A stretch of DNA of 64,000 nucleotides from Micavibrio sp. UBA6145 (GTDB taxonomy: Bacteria; Pseudomonadota; Alphaproteobacteria; Micavibrionales; UBA1664). A program made the position numbers and the translations under genes. Positions 26,374 through 34,666 of this stretch are shown here, in pieces. The stretch lies in contig DIUZ01000026.1 of NCBI GenBank assembly GCA_002423205.1, positions 186,001-250,000 of the forward strand, written 5' to 3'. Position 1 is the first letter of the stretch. Each line of letters opens with the position of its first letter. The notes beneath the pieces were generated by a model. That model was not told the origin of the DNA, made no database searches, and saw only the letters and a program-made list of their open reading frames with translations.

Positions 26374-27075
26374 ATGAGCGCAGCAAAAATCGTTCTCGTC
26401 GACGACGACAAAAACATTCTTACCTCCGTCACTATGGCGCTTGAGGCCGAAGGCTTTGAAGTCAGAACCTACAACGAAGGTGAATCGGCCCTTAAAGGGC
26501 TGCAGGCTGCCCCCGCTGACCTTGCCGTGCTCGACATCAAAATGCCGCGTATGGACGGCATGGAAGTCCTGACCAAGCTGCGCGAAACATCGCAGATGCC
26601 GGTGATCTTCCTGACATCCAAGGACGATGAAATCGACCAGCTGCTCGGCTTTAAAATGGGTGCCGACGACTACATCACCAAACCTTTCTCGCAGCGCCTG
26701 CTGGTGGAACGCATCCGCGCCATCCTGCGCCGCGAAGCCCTGCGTGCGCAGGGCCCCGAAGCCGGCAACGCCGCCAAAATCCTCAAGCGCGGCGAACTCG
26801 TCCTCGATGACGAACGCCATATGTGCACATGGAAAACCATGGAAGTGCCGCTGACCGTGACGGAATACCTTCTGGTCAAGGCGCTGGCCGCACGCCCGGG
26901 TCACGTGAAAAACCGCGACGCCCTGATGGATCAGGCCTACGGCGAAACCATCTATGTCGACGACCGCACCATCGACTCCCACGTCAAGCGCATCCGCAAG
27001 AAATTCAAAGTCATCGATGATGATTTCGACCATATCGAAACCGTCTACGGCGTTGGTTACCGCTATAAAGAATGA
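26374..27075 (+). CDS. chvI: Response regulator ChvI
   Basis: ChvI is the OmpR-family regulator of the ChvG-ChvI system, which in rhizobia and relatives controls responses to acid and envelope stress. The 233-residue protein is close to the family: KIVLVDDDKNILTSVTMALE, the phospho-acceptor in LAVLDIKMPRMDGMEVL, VIFLTSKDDEID and ADDYITKPFSQRLLVERI. The winged helix ends HIETVYGVGYRYKE. All receiver residues are intact, in contrast to the upstream regulator. It overlaps chvG by four bases. Confidence 0.93.
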   Translation: MSAAKIVLVDDDKNILTSVTMALEAEGFEVRTYNEGESALKGLQAAPADLAVLDIKMPRMDGMEVLTKLRETSQMPVIFLTSKDDEIDQLLGFKMGADDYITKPFSQRLLVERIRAILRREALRAQGPEAGNAAKILKRGELVLDDERHMCTWKTMEVPLTVTEYLLVKALAARPGHVKNRDALMDQAYGETIYVDDRTIDSHVKRIRKKFKVIDDDFDHIETVYGVGYRYKE

Positions 27076-28838
27076 TAACTATGCCGTGGCGTATCAAACG
27101 TTTACCGGCTAACTTATCCCCCATGAAACTGTATTTTGACGCGCTGATACAAAGAACGCAGCGTCTGATCCGCCGGGCGCCGCAGCGCCGCTGGGTCAGC
27201 CGCCTGTCGTTGCGTATTTTTGCCGTCAACGTCATGGCGCTGATCGTGCTCGCCTTCGGCCTGTTGTATATCAGCCGCTATCAGTCCGAACTCATCGCCG
27301 GCGAACTCGATTCCATGGAGCGCCAGGCCCGCATTTACGCCGGCGCCATCGCCGAAGCCGCGCGGTATTCATCCCTGATCACCGCGCCGGACCCCGCCAT
27401 CGGCATCATGGTCCGCGACAGCCTCAGCCGCGAACGCACACGCAACATGGTGCGCCGTCTGGGCGAAACCACCATCAACCGCATTCGTGTCTTTGACGAT
27501 CATGGCCGCATCGCCGGTGACTCCGACGTGCTGGGTGGGACCGGCGGCATTATCCGCCAGCAACCGCTCGCACCCATGACATTACGCAACGGCGTTAAAA
27601 TTGCCGGCCGCACGATCGGCGACCGCTTTATCGACCTTCTGCCATCCGGCCTGCGTCTCAAATCCTACCCCGAAGACATCGGTCCGCGCATCCGCCACCG
27701 CGGCGACCTGTACCCAGACGTGCGCGAAGCACTGGAAGGCCGCGTATCATCCACCGCATGGAGCACCAGCGGTCACCGCGACATCATCCTGTCCGCCGCC
27801 GTCCCCGTGCAGCATCTGAAACAGGTCTTGGGCGTCGTCTATGTCACGCGAGACGGCACCGCGATTGCCGAATCCATACGCCAGATGAAGATGGATATCA
27901 TCAAGCTGTTCGTGATCTCGCTGGCCATTACATTCATCCTCTCATTCTATCTGGCCGCCGGTATTGCAAGTCCGCTGCGCAAACTCTCCCGCGCGGCTGA
28001 CGCGGTGCGCCGCGGCAACCGTCAGGCGGAAATTCCCGACCTGTCATCACGCCGCGATGAAATCGGCGACCTGTCACGCGCCTTGCGTGAAATGACCGGT
28101 GCATTGGCCACGCGCCTGGACTCCATCGAACGCTTTGCGGCTGATGTTGCCCACGAACTCAAAAACCCCCTGACATCCCTGCGCAGCGCAATTGAAACGG
28201 TGCAGCTGGTGAAGGAAAAAGCCGACCGTGACAAGCTGATGGATATCATCATGCATGACATTCAACGCCTTGACCGCCTGATCAGCGATATCTCCGGGGC
28301 ATCGCGCCTTGATGCCGAACTTTCCCGTGAGGATCTGGGTCTTGTCGATCTGCGCCCGCTGCTCACGCAGATGGCGGACTCTTATGTCGAGCCGTTACAG
28401 CGCCTGAAAGACACACACGGCAATCATCTTGTCACGCTTGAACTGCCCGGACCCGATACCGTCATGATCGTCCAGGGGATCGAGGGACGCCTGGCGCAAG
28501 TATTCCGCAACCTGATCGACAATGCCATTTCCTTCTCGCCCGAAAGTGCTGCCGTCGCTATCCGTGCCATACGCGACGATGCCAAGCGTCAATGGAAAGT
28601 CATCGTGGAAGATTCCGGCCCCGGTATCCCTGATGCCAAGCTCGCCGCCATTTTCGACCGCTTTTATTCCGAGCGTCCGGAAGGTGAGGCATTCGGCCGC
28701 CATTCCGGCCTTGGCCTGTCGATTGCGAAGCAGATCGTGGACGCGCATCGCGGCACCATCTATGCTGAAAACATCATTGATGAAAACGGCGTACGCAAAG
28801 GCGCGAGATTTACAGTGGTGTTAAATGCCCTCGGATAA
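27072..28838 (+). CDS. chvG: Sensor histidine kinase ChvG (ExoS type)
   Basis: This 588-residue inner-membrane kinase partners ChvI. A first membrane segment (LRIFAVNVMALIVLAFGLLY) precedes a periplasmic sensor region of about 220 residues containing RQARIYAGAIAEAARYS, and a second follows (LFVISLAITFILSFYLAAG). HAMP, then HisKA with the phospho-histidine in ADVAHELKNPLTSLRSAIE, and HATPase with QVFRNLIDNAISFSP, DSGPGIPDAKL and SGLGLSIAKQIVDAH complete it. In systems studied elsewhere a periplasmic repressor, ExoR, holds the sensor inactive; no exoR is in this window. It overlaps rapZ by 14 bases. Confidence 0.92.
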   Translation: MITMPWRIKRLPANLSPMKLYFDALIQRTQRLIRRAPQRRWVSRLSLRIFAVNVMALIVLAFGLLYISRYQSELIAGELDSMERQARIYAGAIAEAARYSSLITAPDPAIGIMVRDSLSRERTRNMVRRLGETTINRIRVFDDHGRIAGDSDVLGGTGGIIRQQPLAPMTLRNGVKIAGRTIGDRFIDLLPSGLRLKSYPEDIGPRIRHRGDLYPDVREALEGRVSSTAWSTSGHRDIILSAAVPVQHLKQVLGVVYVTRDGTAIAESIRQMKMDIIKLFVISLAITFILSFYLAAGIASPLRKLSRAADAVRRGNRQAEIPDLSSRRDEIGDLSRALREMTGALATRLDSIERFAADVAHELKNPLTSLRSAIETVQLVKEKADRDKLMDIIMHDIQRLDRLISDISGASRLDAELSREDLGLVDLRPLLTQMADSYVEPLQRLKDTHGNHLVTLELPGPDTVMIVQGIEGRLAQVFRNLIDNAISFSPESAAVAIRAIRDDAKRQWKVIVEDSGPGIPDAKLAAIFDRFYSERPEGEAFGRHSGLGLSIAKQIVDAHRGTIYAENIIDENGVRKGARFTVVLNALG

Positions 28839-29703
28839 GCAAAAACCATCCAAGAACAAAAAATCCAGACGCAGGATCGTCTTCGTGACCGGCATGTCCG
28901 GCGCGGGTATGACCACGGCCCTCAAAATATTCGAGGACATGGGATACGAGGTTTTCGACAACGTCCCGCTAAGCTTTATCAAACCCCTACTGACGCAGAA
29001 AGGGTACGAAAACACACCCGTTGCTATCGGTCTTGATACGCGCGCGCGCGGATTTTCCCCGGAGATCGTCCTGAAAACCATCAAGGACACGCAGGCGCTG
29101 ATGGTGTTCATGGCCGCCGGCAACATGATTTTACAAAAGCGTTTTTCTGAAACGCGCCGCGGCCACCCGCTAGCCAAGGACAGGCCGGTTCTGGACGGCA
29201 TCCGCCAGGAACGCAACTGGCTCAAGCCTCTGATGGATGCGGCTGATCTTCTGGTCGATACATCCGACCTGTCGATTCATGATTTGCGCCGCACACTGGA
29301 ATCCAGCGTCCATCCCGATGAAACCAAGCGCAGCCTTGCCGTGACGGTCATGTCGTTTGGTTTCAAGAACGGCGTACCACGCGAATCCGACATGGTTCTG
29401 GATGTGCGCTTTTTGCAAAACCCGCACTGGATTGCTGCACTGAAGGATAAAACCGGTCTCGACAAAAAAGTGCAGACCTATGTACAGGGCGACCCCGCCT
29501 TTAAAGATTTCATGAAAAACAGCGAGGCGCTGTTATCCCTGCTTCTGCCGCGCTATTCCGACGAAGGGAAATATTATTTCACACTTGCCGTGGGCTGTAC
29601 CGGCGGCAAGCATCGCTCGGTCTTCGTTGCTGAAAAATTGGCTAAAAAAATCAAGGCTCTGGGCTTTCCTGTTTCCATCCGCCACCGCGACATGGACCAA
29701 TAA
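28825..29703 (+). CDS. rapZ: RNase adapter RapZ with altered Walker A
   Basis: RapZ in E. coli binds RNase E and small RNAs that control glucosamine-6-phosphate synthase. The 292-residue homologue has the N-terminal NTPase-like domain and the C-terminal RNA-binding domain with AVGCTGGKHRSVFVAEKL and SIRHRDMDQ. The P-loop reads GMSGAGMTT (residues 23-31): the invariant lysine is methionine (M29), so nucleotide binding may be weakened. As I remember alphaproteobacterial order, hprK lies between chvG and rapZ, and PTS genes for EIIA and HPr follow. None of these is here. Confidence 0.9.
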   Translation: MPSDKQKPSKNKKSRRRIVFVTGMSGAGMTTALKIFEDMGYEVFDNVPLSFIKPLLTQKGYENTPVAIGLDTRARGFSPEIVLKTIKDTQALMVFMAAGNMILQKRFSETRRGHPLAKDRPVLDGIRQERNWLKPLMDAADLLVDTSDLSIHDLRRTLESSVHPDETKRSLAVTVMSFGFKNGVPRESDMVLDVRFLQNPHWIAALKDKTGLDKKVQTYVQGDPAFKDFMKNSEALLSLLLPRYSDEGKYYFTLAVGCTGGKHRSVFVAEKLAKKIKALGFPVSIRHRDMDQ

Positions 29704-29712
29704 AATTTGAGG

Positions 29713-29800
29713 CGAATACGCAGGTATTCGTAACCCGCAGACAACCCTTTTCAGGGTAAACTTGAACGATACAGATCGTTTGCGTTGATTTTTTAATCAA
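29713..29800 (+). ncRNA. Candidate structured RNA: four tandem perfect hairpins with 4-base loops
   Basis: In the 138-base gap after rapZ four perfect inverted repeats follow one another: CGAATAC/GTATTCG (29713-29719, 29724-29730), ACCCT/AGGGT (29744-29748, 29753-29757), AACGAT/ATCGTT (29765-29770, 29775-29780) and TTGATT/AATCAA (29785-29790, 29795-29800). Every loop is exactly four bases. No open reading frame explains them. They could be the 3' UTR of rapZ, the leader of the GAF kinase gene, or a separate small RNA. No classic T-run terminator follows, apart from the T-rich loop of the last hairpin. Confidence 0.5.
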
Positions 29801-29841
29801 ACGGCCCAACTTATAAAAAAGCCGTGTATGTGGGTTAGATC

Positions 29842-31116
29842 ATGAAAACCTTTATCCGGAGCGAAACAGGCGCACTGCATAGCCAGTGGTATGTTGACGC
29901 TATGGAACATTTCGTCGATGTGGTTCAGGACCTGTCGTACGCAAGATCTCTCAACGAAGTGATGGCGATTGTCCGCCGCGCTGCACGCGAACTCACCGGT
30001 GCTGACGGTGCCACTTTTATCCTGCGTGACGGCGATCTGTGCTATTACGCAGAAGAAAATGCCATCAGCCCCCTATGGAAGGGCCAGCGTTTCCCGATGG
30101 CGCGCTGCATCAGCGGCTGGGTCATGACACATGGCCAGACCGCTTTCATTCCCGACATTTATGCCGATGCGCGCATCCCGGCGGAGGCGTATCGCCCAAC
30201 ATTCGTCAAATCACTGGTCATGGTCCCCATACGCCACGATTCACCGCTGGGTGCCATTGGCAATTACTGGGCCAGCAACCGTGTGCCCGCACCGGAAGAA
30301 ATCAAGATTCTGGAATCACTTGCCAACGTCACCGCCGTTGCCATGGAAAACGTTGAACTTTATCACGAGCTCCAGAAAAAAATCCGCGCGCTGGAAATCA
30401 GCAACGAAGAACTCAACCGTTTTGCATGGATCGCTTCGCATGACCTGAAAAGCCCGCTGCGGTCGATCGACCATCTGTCCGAATGGATCGAGGAAGACGC
30501 AGGCATACAGATGAACCCGGATTCACGTCAGCACGTCCTGACTCTGCGCCAGCGCGTGCGCCGCATGGAACGCCTGCTGGATGACATCCTGTCCTATGCC
30601 CAGCTTGAACGTAAACTGGACCCCGCCAATGCTGAGATCGTCGATGGCCGCGAACTGGTGGAAAACGCGGTGGCGCTTCTGGATGTGCCTGCGGGCTTTA
30701 CCGTGGATATCGGTGCGCACATGCCGGACCGCCTGCCGCGCATGCCCCTGAAACTGGTCTTCACAAACCTGATCGGCAATGCCATCAAGCACCACAACCG
30801 CGACCATGGCCGCATCTGGGTCGAGGCTGCCGAAAACGAAAGCCATTATGTTTTTGCCGTGCGCGATGACGGCCCCGGCATTGCGCCTGAACATCATGAA
30901 AAAATCTTCGAGATGTTCCAGACCCTGGGTCCCAAAAAACCGGATCAGGAATCCAATGGCATGGGCCTGGCATTCGTGCGCAAGATTCTTGACGTAAATG
31001 GCGGCACCATCCAGGTTGAATCCGCAGGGCCCAATGCCGCGCCGGGCACCGTTTTTCATTTCACATGGCCAAAATCAATGACTGGCCAAATCAATGACTG
31101 GAGTGACCTAAAATGA
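29842..31116 (+). CDS. GAF-domain sensor histidine kinase
   Basis: This 424-residue soluble kinase has a GAF domain (about residues 25-175; SLNEVMAIVRRAARELTGADG, then RCISGWVMTHGQTAFIPDIY and NVTAVAMENVELYHEL). A short coiled coil leads to HisKA with the phospho-histidine in FAWIASHDLKSPLRSIDHL. The HATPase domain has FTNLIGNAIKHHNRDHG, RDDGPGIAPEHHEKIF and NGMGLAFVRKILDVNGG. The layout resembles phytochrome-like or light and redox GAF kinases, but no clear chromophore cysteine can be assigned. It overlaps the downstream response regulator gene by four bases, so the two are likely a pair. Confidence 0.88.
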   Translation: MKTFIRSETGALHSQWYVDAMEHFVDVVQDLSYARSLNEVMAIVRRAARELTGADGATFILRDGDLCYYAEENAISPLWKGQRFPMARCISGWVMTHGQTAFIPDIYADARIPAEAYRPTFVKSLVMVPIRHDSPLGAIGNYWASNRVPAPEEIKILESLANVTAVAMENVELYHELQKKIRALEISNEELNRFAWIASHDLKSPLRSIDHLSEWIEEDAGIQMNPDSRQHVLTLRQRVRRMERLLDDILSYAQLERKLDPANAEIVDGRELVENAVALLDVPAGFTVDIGAHMPDRLPRMPLKLVFTNLIGNAIKHHNRDHGRIWVEAAENESHYVFAVRDDGPGIAPEHHEKIFEMFQTLGPKKPDQESNGMGLAFVRKILDVNGGTIQVESAGPNAAPGTVFHFTWPKSMTGQINDWSDLK

Positions 31117-31589
31117 GCGGTTCGACAATTCCCGATCCCCTGCACCTTCTGCTGATCGAAGACGATGAAGTCGATATCGAGGCCGTGCGCCGCGCCTTGC
31201 GCCGGTCCGGCATGGACCAGAATGTTCTGCATATCGCCAATGACGGCGAGGAAGCCCTCGACATGCTGCGCGGGAAAAAGGGTTACAAGGCTTTGCCGCA
31301 ACCCTGCGTCATGCTGATCGACATCAACATGCCCCGCATGAACGGTCTTGAGTTTCTGAAAGAAGTACGCGGCGATAAAAACCTCTCGCACAATATCGCC
31401 TTCATGCTCACGACATCGGGCCGCAAGGATGACAAGGTCTACGCCCAGACCCTGAATGCTGCCGGCTACTTCATGAAGGAAAACCTGACCGAATTCGTCG
31501 ATCTGTTGCGCTTCTACTGCAACATCAACGAATTCCCCGTCAAAACCATGGCACCGCCCCCAGTCCTTCCGGCGGCGGCAACGGCATAA
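31113..31589 (+). CDS. Single-domain response regulator (Rcp1/CheY-like)
   Basis: This 158-residue protein is a lone receiver domain: LLLIEDDEVDIEAVRRAL, the phospho-acceptor in VMLIDINMPRMNGLEFLKEV, the threonine/serine pair in AFMLTTSGRKDDKV and the lysine in YFMKENLTEFVDLLRF. The long loop before the phospho-acceptor strand and the 'AGYFMKE' end are typical of Rcp1-type regulators that partner GAF-containing kinases. There is no output domain. The proline- and alanine-rich tail is probably disordered. Confidence 0.9.
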   Translation: MSGSTIPDPLHLLLIEDDEVDIEAVRRALRRSGMDQNVLHIANDGEEALDMLRGKKGYKALPQPCVMLIDINMPRMNGLEFLKEVRGDKNLSHNIAFMLTTSGRKDDKVYAQTLNAAGYFMKENLTEFVDLLRFYCNINEFPVKTMAPPPVLPAAATA

Positions 31590-31604
31590 TCAATCTTGAA
31601 TAGT

Positions 31605-32066
31605 TTAAAATGACGGGCGTGGACTACCCGGTCGGCGCGGCGCATGTTTGCGGCTGTCCGAAGATGTTCTGCGGGCATTCGGGTCATCGCGGCGCTCAGG
31701 CACACCCACAGTGTCCCCGATGGCCTTGAACTGCGATGGGGCAATGGCAATATCGCTGCCCGGTGTGAATGTCAGCATAACGCCGGTCTCACTCACGCCG
31801 CCGTCCTTGGAACGAAACCGAAAATTGGCACCGCCATCATACGGTTCGTAAAACATCTGGTGGTCGGGACCAAGCCGGTACACCGGTTTATTATTATTCA
31901 GCGCCGACACCACGTTGTCAGAAAAACGGGCCAGTTCAACCGGGCTTTCGGGCCCGCGCAGATATCCAACCGGCGTCATCTCGCCGCCATCATTGATGAC
32001 AATCTGGAAGCTTTTACACTCGCCGGTGCGCTCGTCAAAATCGTGGGGAAGACATATGTAGGACAT
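31605..32066 (-). CDS. Hypothetical protein
   Basis: This 153-residue protein is not recognised. It begins MSYICLPHDFDERTGECKSF and reads as a compact beta-rich domain (FQIVINDGGEMTPVGYLRG, then VYRLGPDHQMFYEPYDG and VMLTFTPGSDIAIAP) followed by a basic, arginine/proline/serine-rich tail of about 30 residues that looks disordered. It has no signal peptide or membrane segment. It is convergent with the response regulator gene and divergent from ahcY. Codon usage looks like its neighbours, which supports it being a real gene. Confidence 0.6.
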   Translation of the reverse strand: MSYICLPHDFDERTGECKSFQIVINDGGEMTPVGYLRGPESPVELARFSDNVVSALNNNKPVYRLGPDHQMFYEPYDGGANFRFRSKDGGVSETGVMLTFTPGSDIAIAPSQFKAIGDTVGVPERRDDPNARRTSSDSRKHAPRRPGSPRPSF

Positions 32067-32152
32067 GATGTGAGAACTGGCTTAAATCGTTGCTTTTGAC
32101 CCTAATTCCCTTTATTTCTACCAGCGAAAGATTAACAAAGGATTATGGATTC

Positions 32153-33466
32153 ATGACCGCCGCATCGCTACAAACCATTGAAAATGACTACAAAGTCAAA
32201 GACATCACCCTCGCCGACTGGGGCCGTAAAGAAATCCGCATTGCGGAAACCGAGATGCCGGGCCTCATGGCTCTGCGTGCTGAATACGGCCCGAAAAAGG
32301 TCCTGAAAGGCGCCCGCATTGCCGGCTGCCTGCACATGACGATCCAGACTGCCGTCCTGATCGAGACGCTGATCGAACTCGGCGCTGAAGTCCGCTGGTC
32401 GTCCTGCAACATTTTCTCGACGCAAGACCAGGCCGCTGCCGCCATCGCGCGCGACCACGGCGGCGTCTTCGCCTGGAAGGGCCAGACCAACGAAGAAGCC
32501 GAATGGTGCATCGAGCAAACCATCAAGGGCCCGAACGGCTGGACCCCGAACATGATCCTCGACGACGGCGGCGACCTCACCGTCATGATGCACACCAAAT
32601 TCCCTGAACTGATGAAAGACGTTAAGGGCATTTCGGAAGAAACCACCACCGGCGTTCACCGCCTGTACGAAATGCACAAAAAAGGCCAGCTCAAAGTCCC
32701 GGCCATCAACGTCAACGACTCCGTCACCAAGTCGAAATTCGACAACCTGTACGGTTGCCGCGAATCGCTGGTCGATGGCATCAAGCGCGCGACCGACGTC
32801 ATGGTCGCCGGCAAAATCTGCGTCGTCGCCGGCTTCGGCGATGTCGGCAAAGGTTCTGCTGCTTCCCTGCGCACACAGGGCGCACGCGTCATCGTCACCG
32901 AAATCGATCCGATCTGCGCATTGCAGGCCGCGATGGAAGGTTACGAAGTCAACACGATGGAATACGCAGCGCCAATGGCTGACATTTTCGTCACCGCCAC
33001 CGGCAACGTCGACGTCATCACGATCGAACACATGCGCGCGATGAAAGACCGCGCGATTGTGTGCAACATCGGCCACTTTGATTCCGAAATTCAGATCGAA
33101 GCCCTGCGCAACCTGAAATGGCACAACGTGAAGCCGCAGGTCGACGAAGTTGAATTCGCCGACGGCAAGCGCCTGATCGTTCTGGCTGAAGGCCGCCTTG
33201 TGAACCTCGGCTGCGCCACCGGCCACCCGAGCTTCGTGATGTCATCATCCTTCACCAACCAGACCATCGCCCAGATCGAACTCTGGACCAACCCGGGCAA
33301 GTATCCGGTTGGTGTTTACGTCCTGCCCAAACACCTCGACGAAAAAGTCGCGGCGCTTCACCTCGACAAACTCGGCGTCAAGCTGACCAAACTGTCCAAG
33401 GCGCAGTCCGAATATCTCGGCATCGCCGAAAGCGGCCCGTACAAACCGGACCATTACCGCTACTAA
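32153..33466 (+). CDS. ahcY: Adenosylhomocysteinase
   Basis: AhcY hydrolyses S-adenosylhomocysteine to adenosine and homocysteine, removing the inhibitory by-product of methylation. The 437-residue protein has GCLHMTIQTAVLIETL, SSCNIFSTQDQAAAAIA, the substrate segment NVNDSVTKSKFDNLYGCRESL and the NAD-binding loop VVAGFGDVGKGSAASL. The C-terminal lysine-tyrosine end (GPYKPDHYRY) reaches into the partner active site. I start it at ATG 32153, because the longer frame adds 21 residues without homology to the family. No SAH riboswitch is evident upstream. A weak TTGACC at 32096-32101 may be its -35. Confidence 0.97.
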   Translation: MTAASLQTIENDYKVKDITLADWGRKEIRIAETEMPGLMALRAEYGPKKVLKGARIAGCLHMTIQTAVLIETLIELGAEVRWSSCNIFSTQDQAAAAIARDHGGVFAWKGQTNEEAEWCIEQTIKGPNGWTPNMILDDGGDLTVMMHTKFPELMKDVKGISEETTTGVHRLYEMHKKGQLKVPAINVNDSVTKSKFDNLYGCRESLVDGIKRATDVMVAGKICVVAGFGDVGKGSAASLRTQGARVIVTEIDPICALQAAMEGYEVNTMEYAAPMADIFVTATGNVDVITIEHMRAMKDRAIVCNIGHFDSEIQIEALRNLKWHNVKPQVDEVEFADGKRLIVLAEGRLVNLGCATGHPSFVMSSSFTNQTIAQIELWTNPGKYPVGVYVLPKHLDEKVAALHLDKLGVKLTKLSKAQSEYLGIAESGPYKPDHYRY

Positions 33467-33476
33467 GACAAACAAA

Positions 33477-33503
33477 AACCCGGCCTAAAAAGCCGGGTTT
33501 TTT
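33477..33503. terminator. Bidirectional Rho-independent terminator between ahcY and the ATPase operon
   Basis: An 8-bp stem AACCCGGC (33477-33484) / GCCGGGTT (33492-33499) has the loop CTAAAAA. It is flanked by a T-run on the plus strand (33498-33503) and by an A-rich run on the left that gives TTTTTGTTTG on the minus strand. It can therefore end both the ahcY transcript and the convergent minus-strand unit. Confidence 0.9.
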
Positions 33504-33753
33504 ATATCTCAGGTGTCGGTATCGGATCATCCGTCACGATGGGTGAAACATTTGCCGGTGGTACTGGTATGGGATCTTCCACCGCGACAGGTGCGGATGA
33601 TGGTTTGGGCTTATGCGAAAAGATCATGCCGAAAATCACGAACACGGTGACAATAGTCGCAATCGCCATGACAGCCGCGAACGCAAAGATGCCCTTGCGA
33701 TAAAATATCAGCTGGCTTGTGCTGGTATGGCCTTCGGTTTCGTCGTCACTCAT
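33502..33753 (-). CDS. Small single-pass membrane protein
   Basis: This 83-residue protein has a short acidic N-terminus (MSDDETEGHTSTSQLIFYRK), one long transmembrane segment at about residues 25-45 (FAFAAVMAIATIVTVFVIFGM) and a proline-rich tail with the repeated element (E/D)DPIP-x-P. The positive-inside rule favours a cytoplasmic N-terminus and an outside tail. I start it at ATG 33753, which overlaps the ATPase stop as ATGAGTGA; a longer frame would run back through the ATPase gene. Translation is thus coupled to the AAA+ gene and a joint function is likely, but unknown. Confidence 0.65.
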   Translation of the reverse strand: MSDDETEGHTSTSQLIFYRKGIFAFAAVMAIATIVTVFVIFGMIFSHKPKPSSAPVAVEDPIPVPPANVSPIVTDDPIPTPEI

Positions 33754-34627
33754 CAAACGCAGCTTTGTGAATGCCGGTCTCGGCAGAAACCAGCCAGTAA
33801 ACGGATTCTTTGCCAAGAACACCACCACGGCCGTTATCCAGCACATGCTTGGCACACGCGCCGTCCATGACAATGATGGATTTATCCGGCTGGTTGCGTT
33901 TGCGCATATGTTCGGATGTCAGCTTGATGATCATCTTGCAGATATCGGTCGGAATGCTGATACCGTGGTGTTTCTCGTATCCACCCTTGATGGCTTCAAG
34001 GATATGCAGCGTACCGGCGTCATCGGGAACCGAAAGTTCAACTTTCTGAAAACGGCGATCCATGGCCGGATCAGGTGCCACGTAGATACGGAATTCGTCC
34101 TTGGTGGTGGCACCGATCACGTTGATATCGCCCACGGTCAGATACGGTTTCATGACTTCCGAAAGACCGGCATAAGCCGACCCGTCGCATGACGGCATGA
34201 TCGTGTGAATTTCGTCGATGAATAAAATGTATTTCGGCTGTTCCGGGTCGTGGTAACGCTCGGCGATGCCCTTGACCAGCGGGATGAAGCGCCCCTGGAA
34301 TTCGCTGATACTACCCGTGCCCGCCGACATGGATGCCAGGTCGATTTCAAGCACGCGTGAATTTTGAAGATATTCCGGCACCGTGCCCGCGACCACGTTC
34401 TGGGCAAGGCCGATCACAAGCGCGGTTTTACCGACACCGGCAGGTGCCAGCAGGATGACGTTTTTACGCCCCTTCTGAAGCAGGATCAGGGTCGTAAGCT
34501 CGATCTCCTTGTCCCGGCCGGTAATCTTGTCGAAACGGTTTTCCCGGGCCAGGGCCGTAAGGTCCCGGCAATAACCGTGGATCAGGGATTCTAGCTGTTC
34601 GTCGCTGACTTTATATTTGATCGTCAT
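33746..34627 (-). CDS. Stand-alone AAA+ ATPase resembling ClpA/ClpB domain D1
   Basis: The 293-residue protein aligns along its length with the first AAA+ module of ClpA: FDKITGRDKEIELTT, Walker A LLAPAGVGKTALVIGLAQ, the pore-loop-like region before GRFIPLVKGI, Walker B KYILFIDEIHTI, sensor IGATTKDEFR and an arginine finger DPAMDRRFQKVEL. It lacks the Clp N-domain, the second AAA+ module and any ClpP-binding loop. It is followed by a coupled small membrane protein. An ATG at 34675 is also in frame but would overlap engB; 34627 fits the conserved start better. Confidence 0.8.
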   Translation of the reverse strand: MTIKYKVSDEQLESLIHGYCRDLTALARENRFDKITGRDKEIELTTLILLQKGRKNVILLAPAGVGKTALVIGLAQNVVAGTVPEYLQNSRVLEIDLASMSAGTGSISEFQGRFIPLVKGIAERYHDPEQPKYILFIDEIHTIMPSCDGSAYAGLSEVMKPYLTVGDINVIGATTKDEFRIYVAPDPAMDRRFQKVELSVPDDAGTLHILEAIKGGYEKHHGISIPTDICKMIIKLTSEHMRKRNQPDKSIIVMDGACAKHVLDNGRGGVLGKESVYWLVSAETGIHKAAFDE

Positions 34628-34666
34628 GGGTGGGATTCTGCCATGAAACCATGGTAAAGAACAGCC

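Noticed and set aside
32067..32152. SAH or SAM-II riboswitch before ahcY
   Set aside because: The 86-base leader shows none of the conserved core sequences that I know for these riboswitches.
33754..33873. Extended N-terminus for the small membrane protein downstream of the AAA+ gene
   Set aside because: The extra 40 codons lie inside the AAA+ coding sequence, while ATG 33753 is perfectly coupled to the AAA+ stop.
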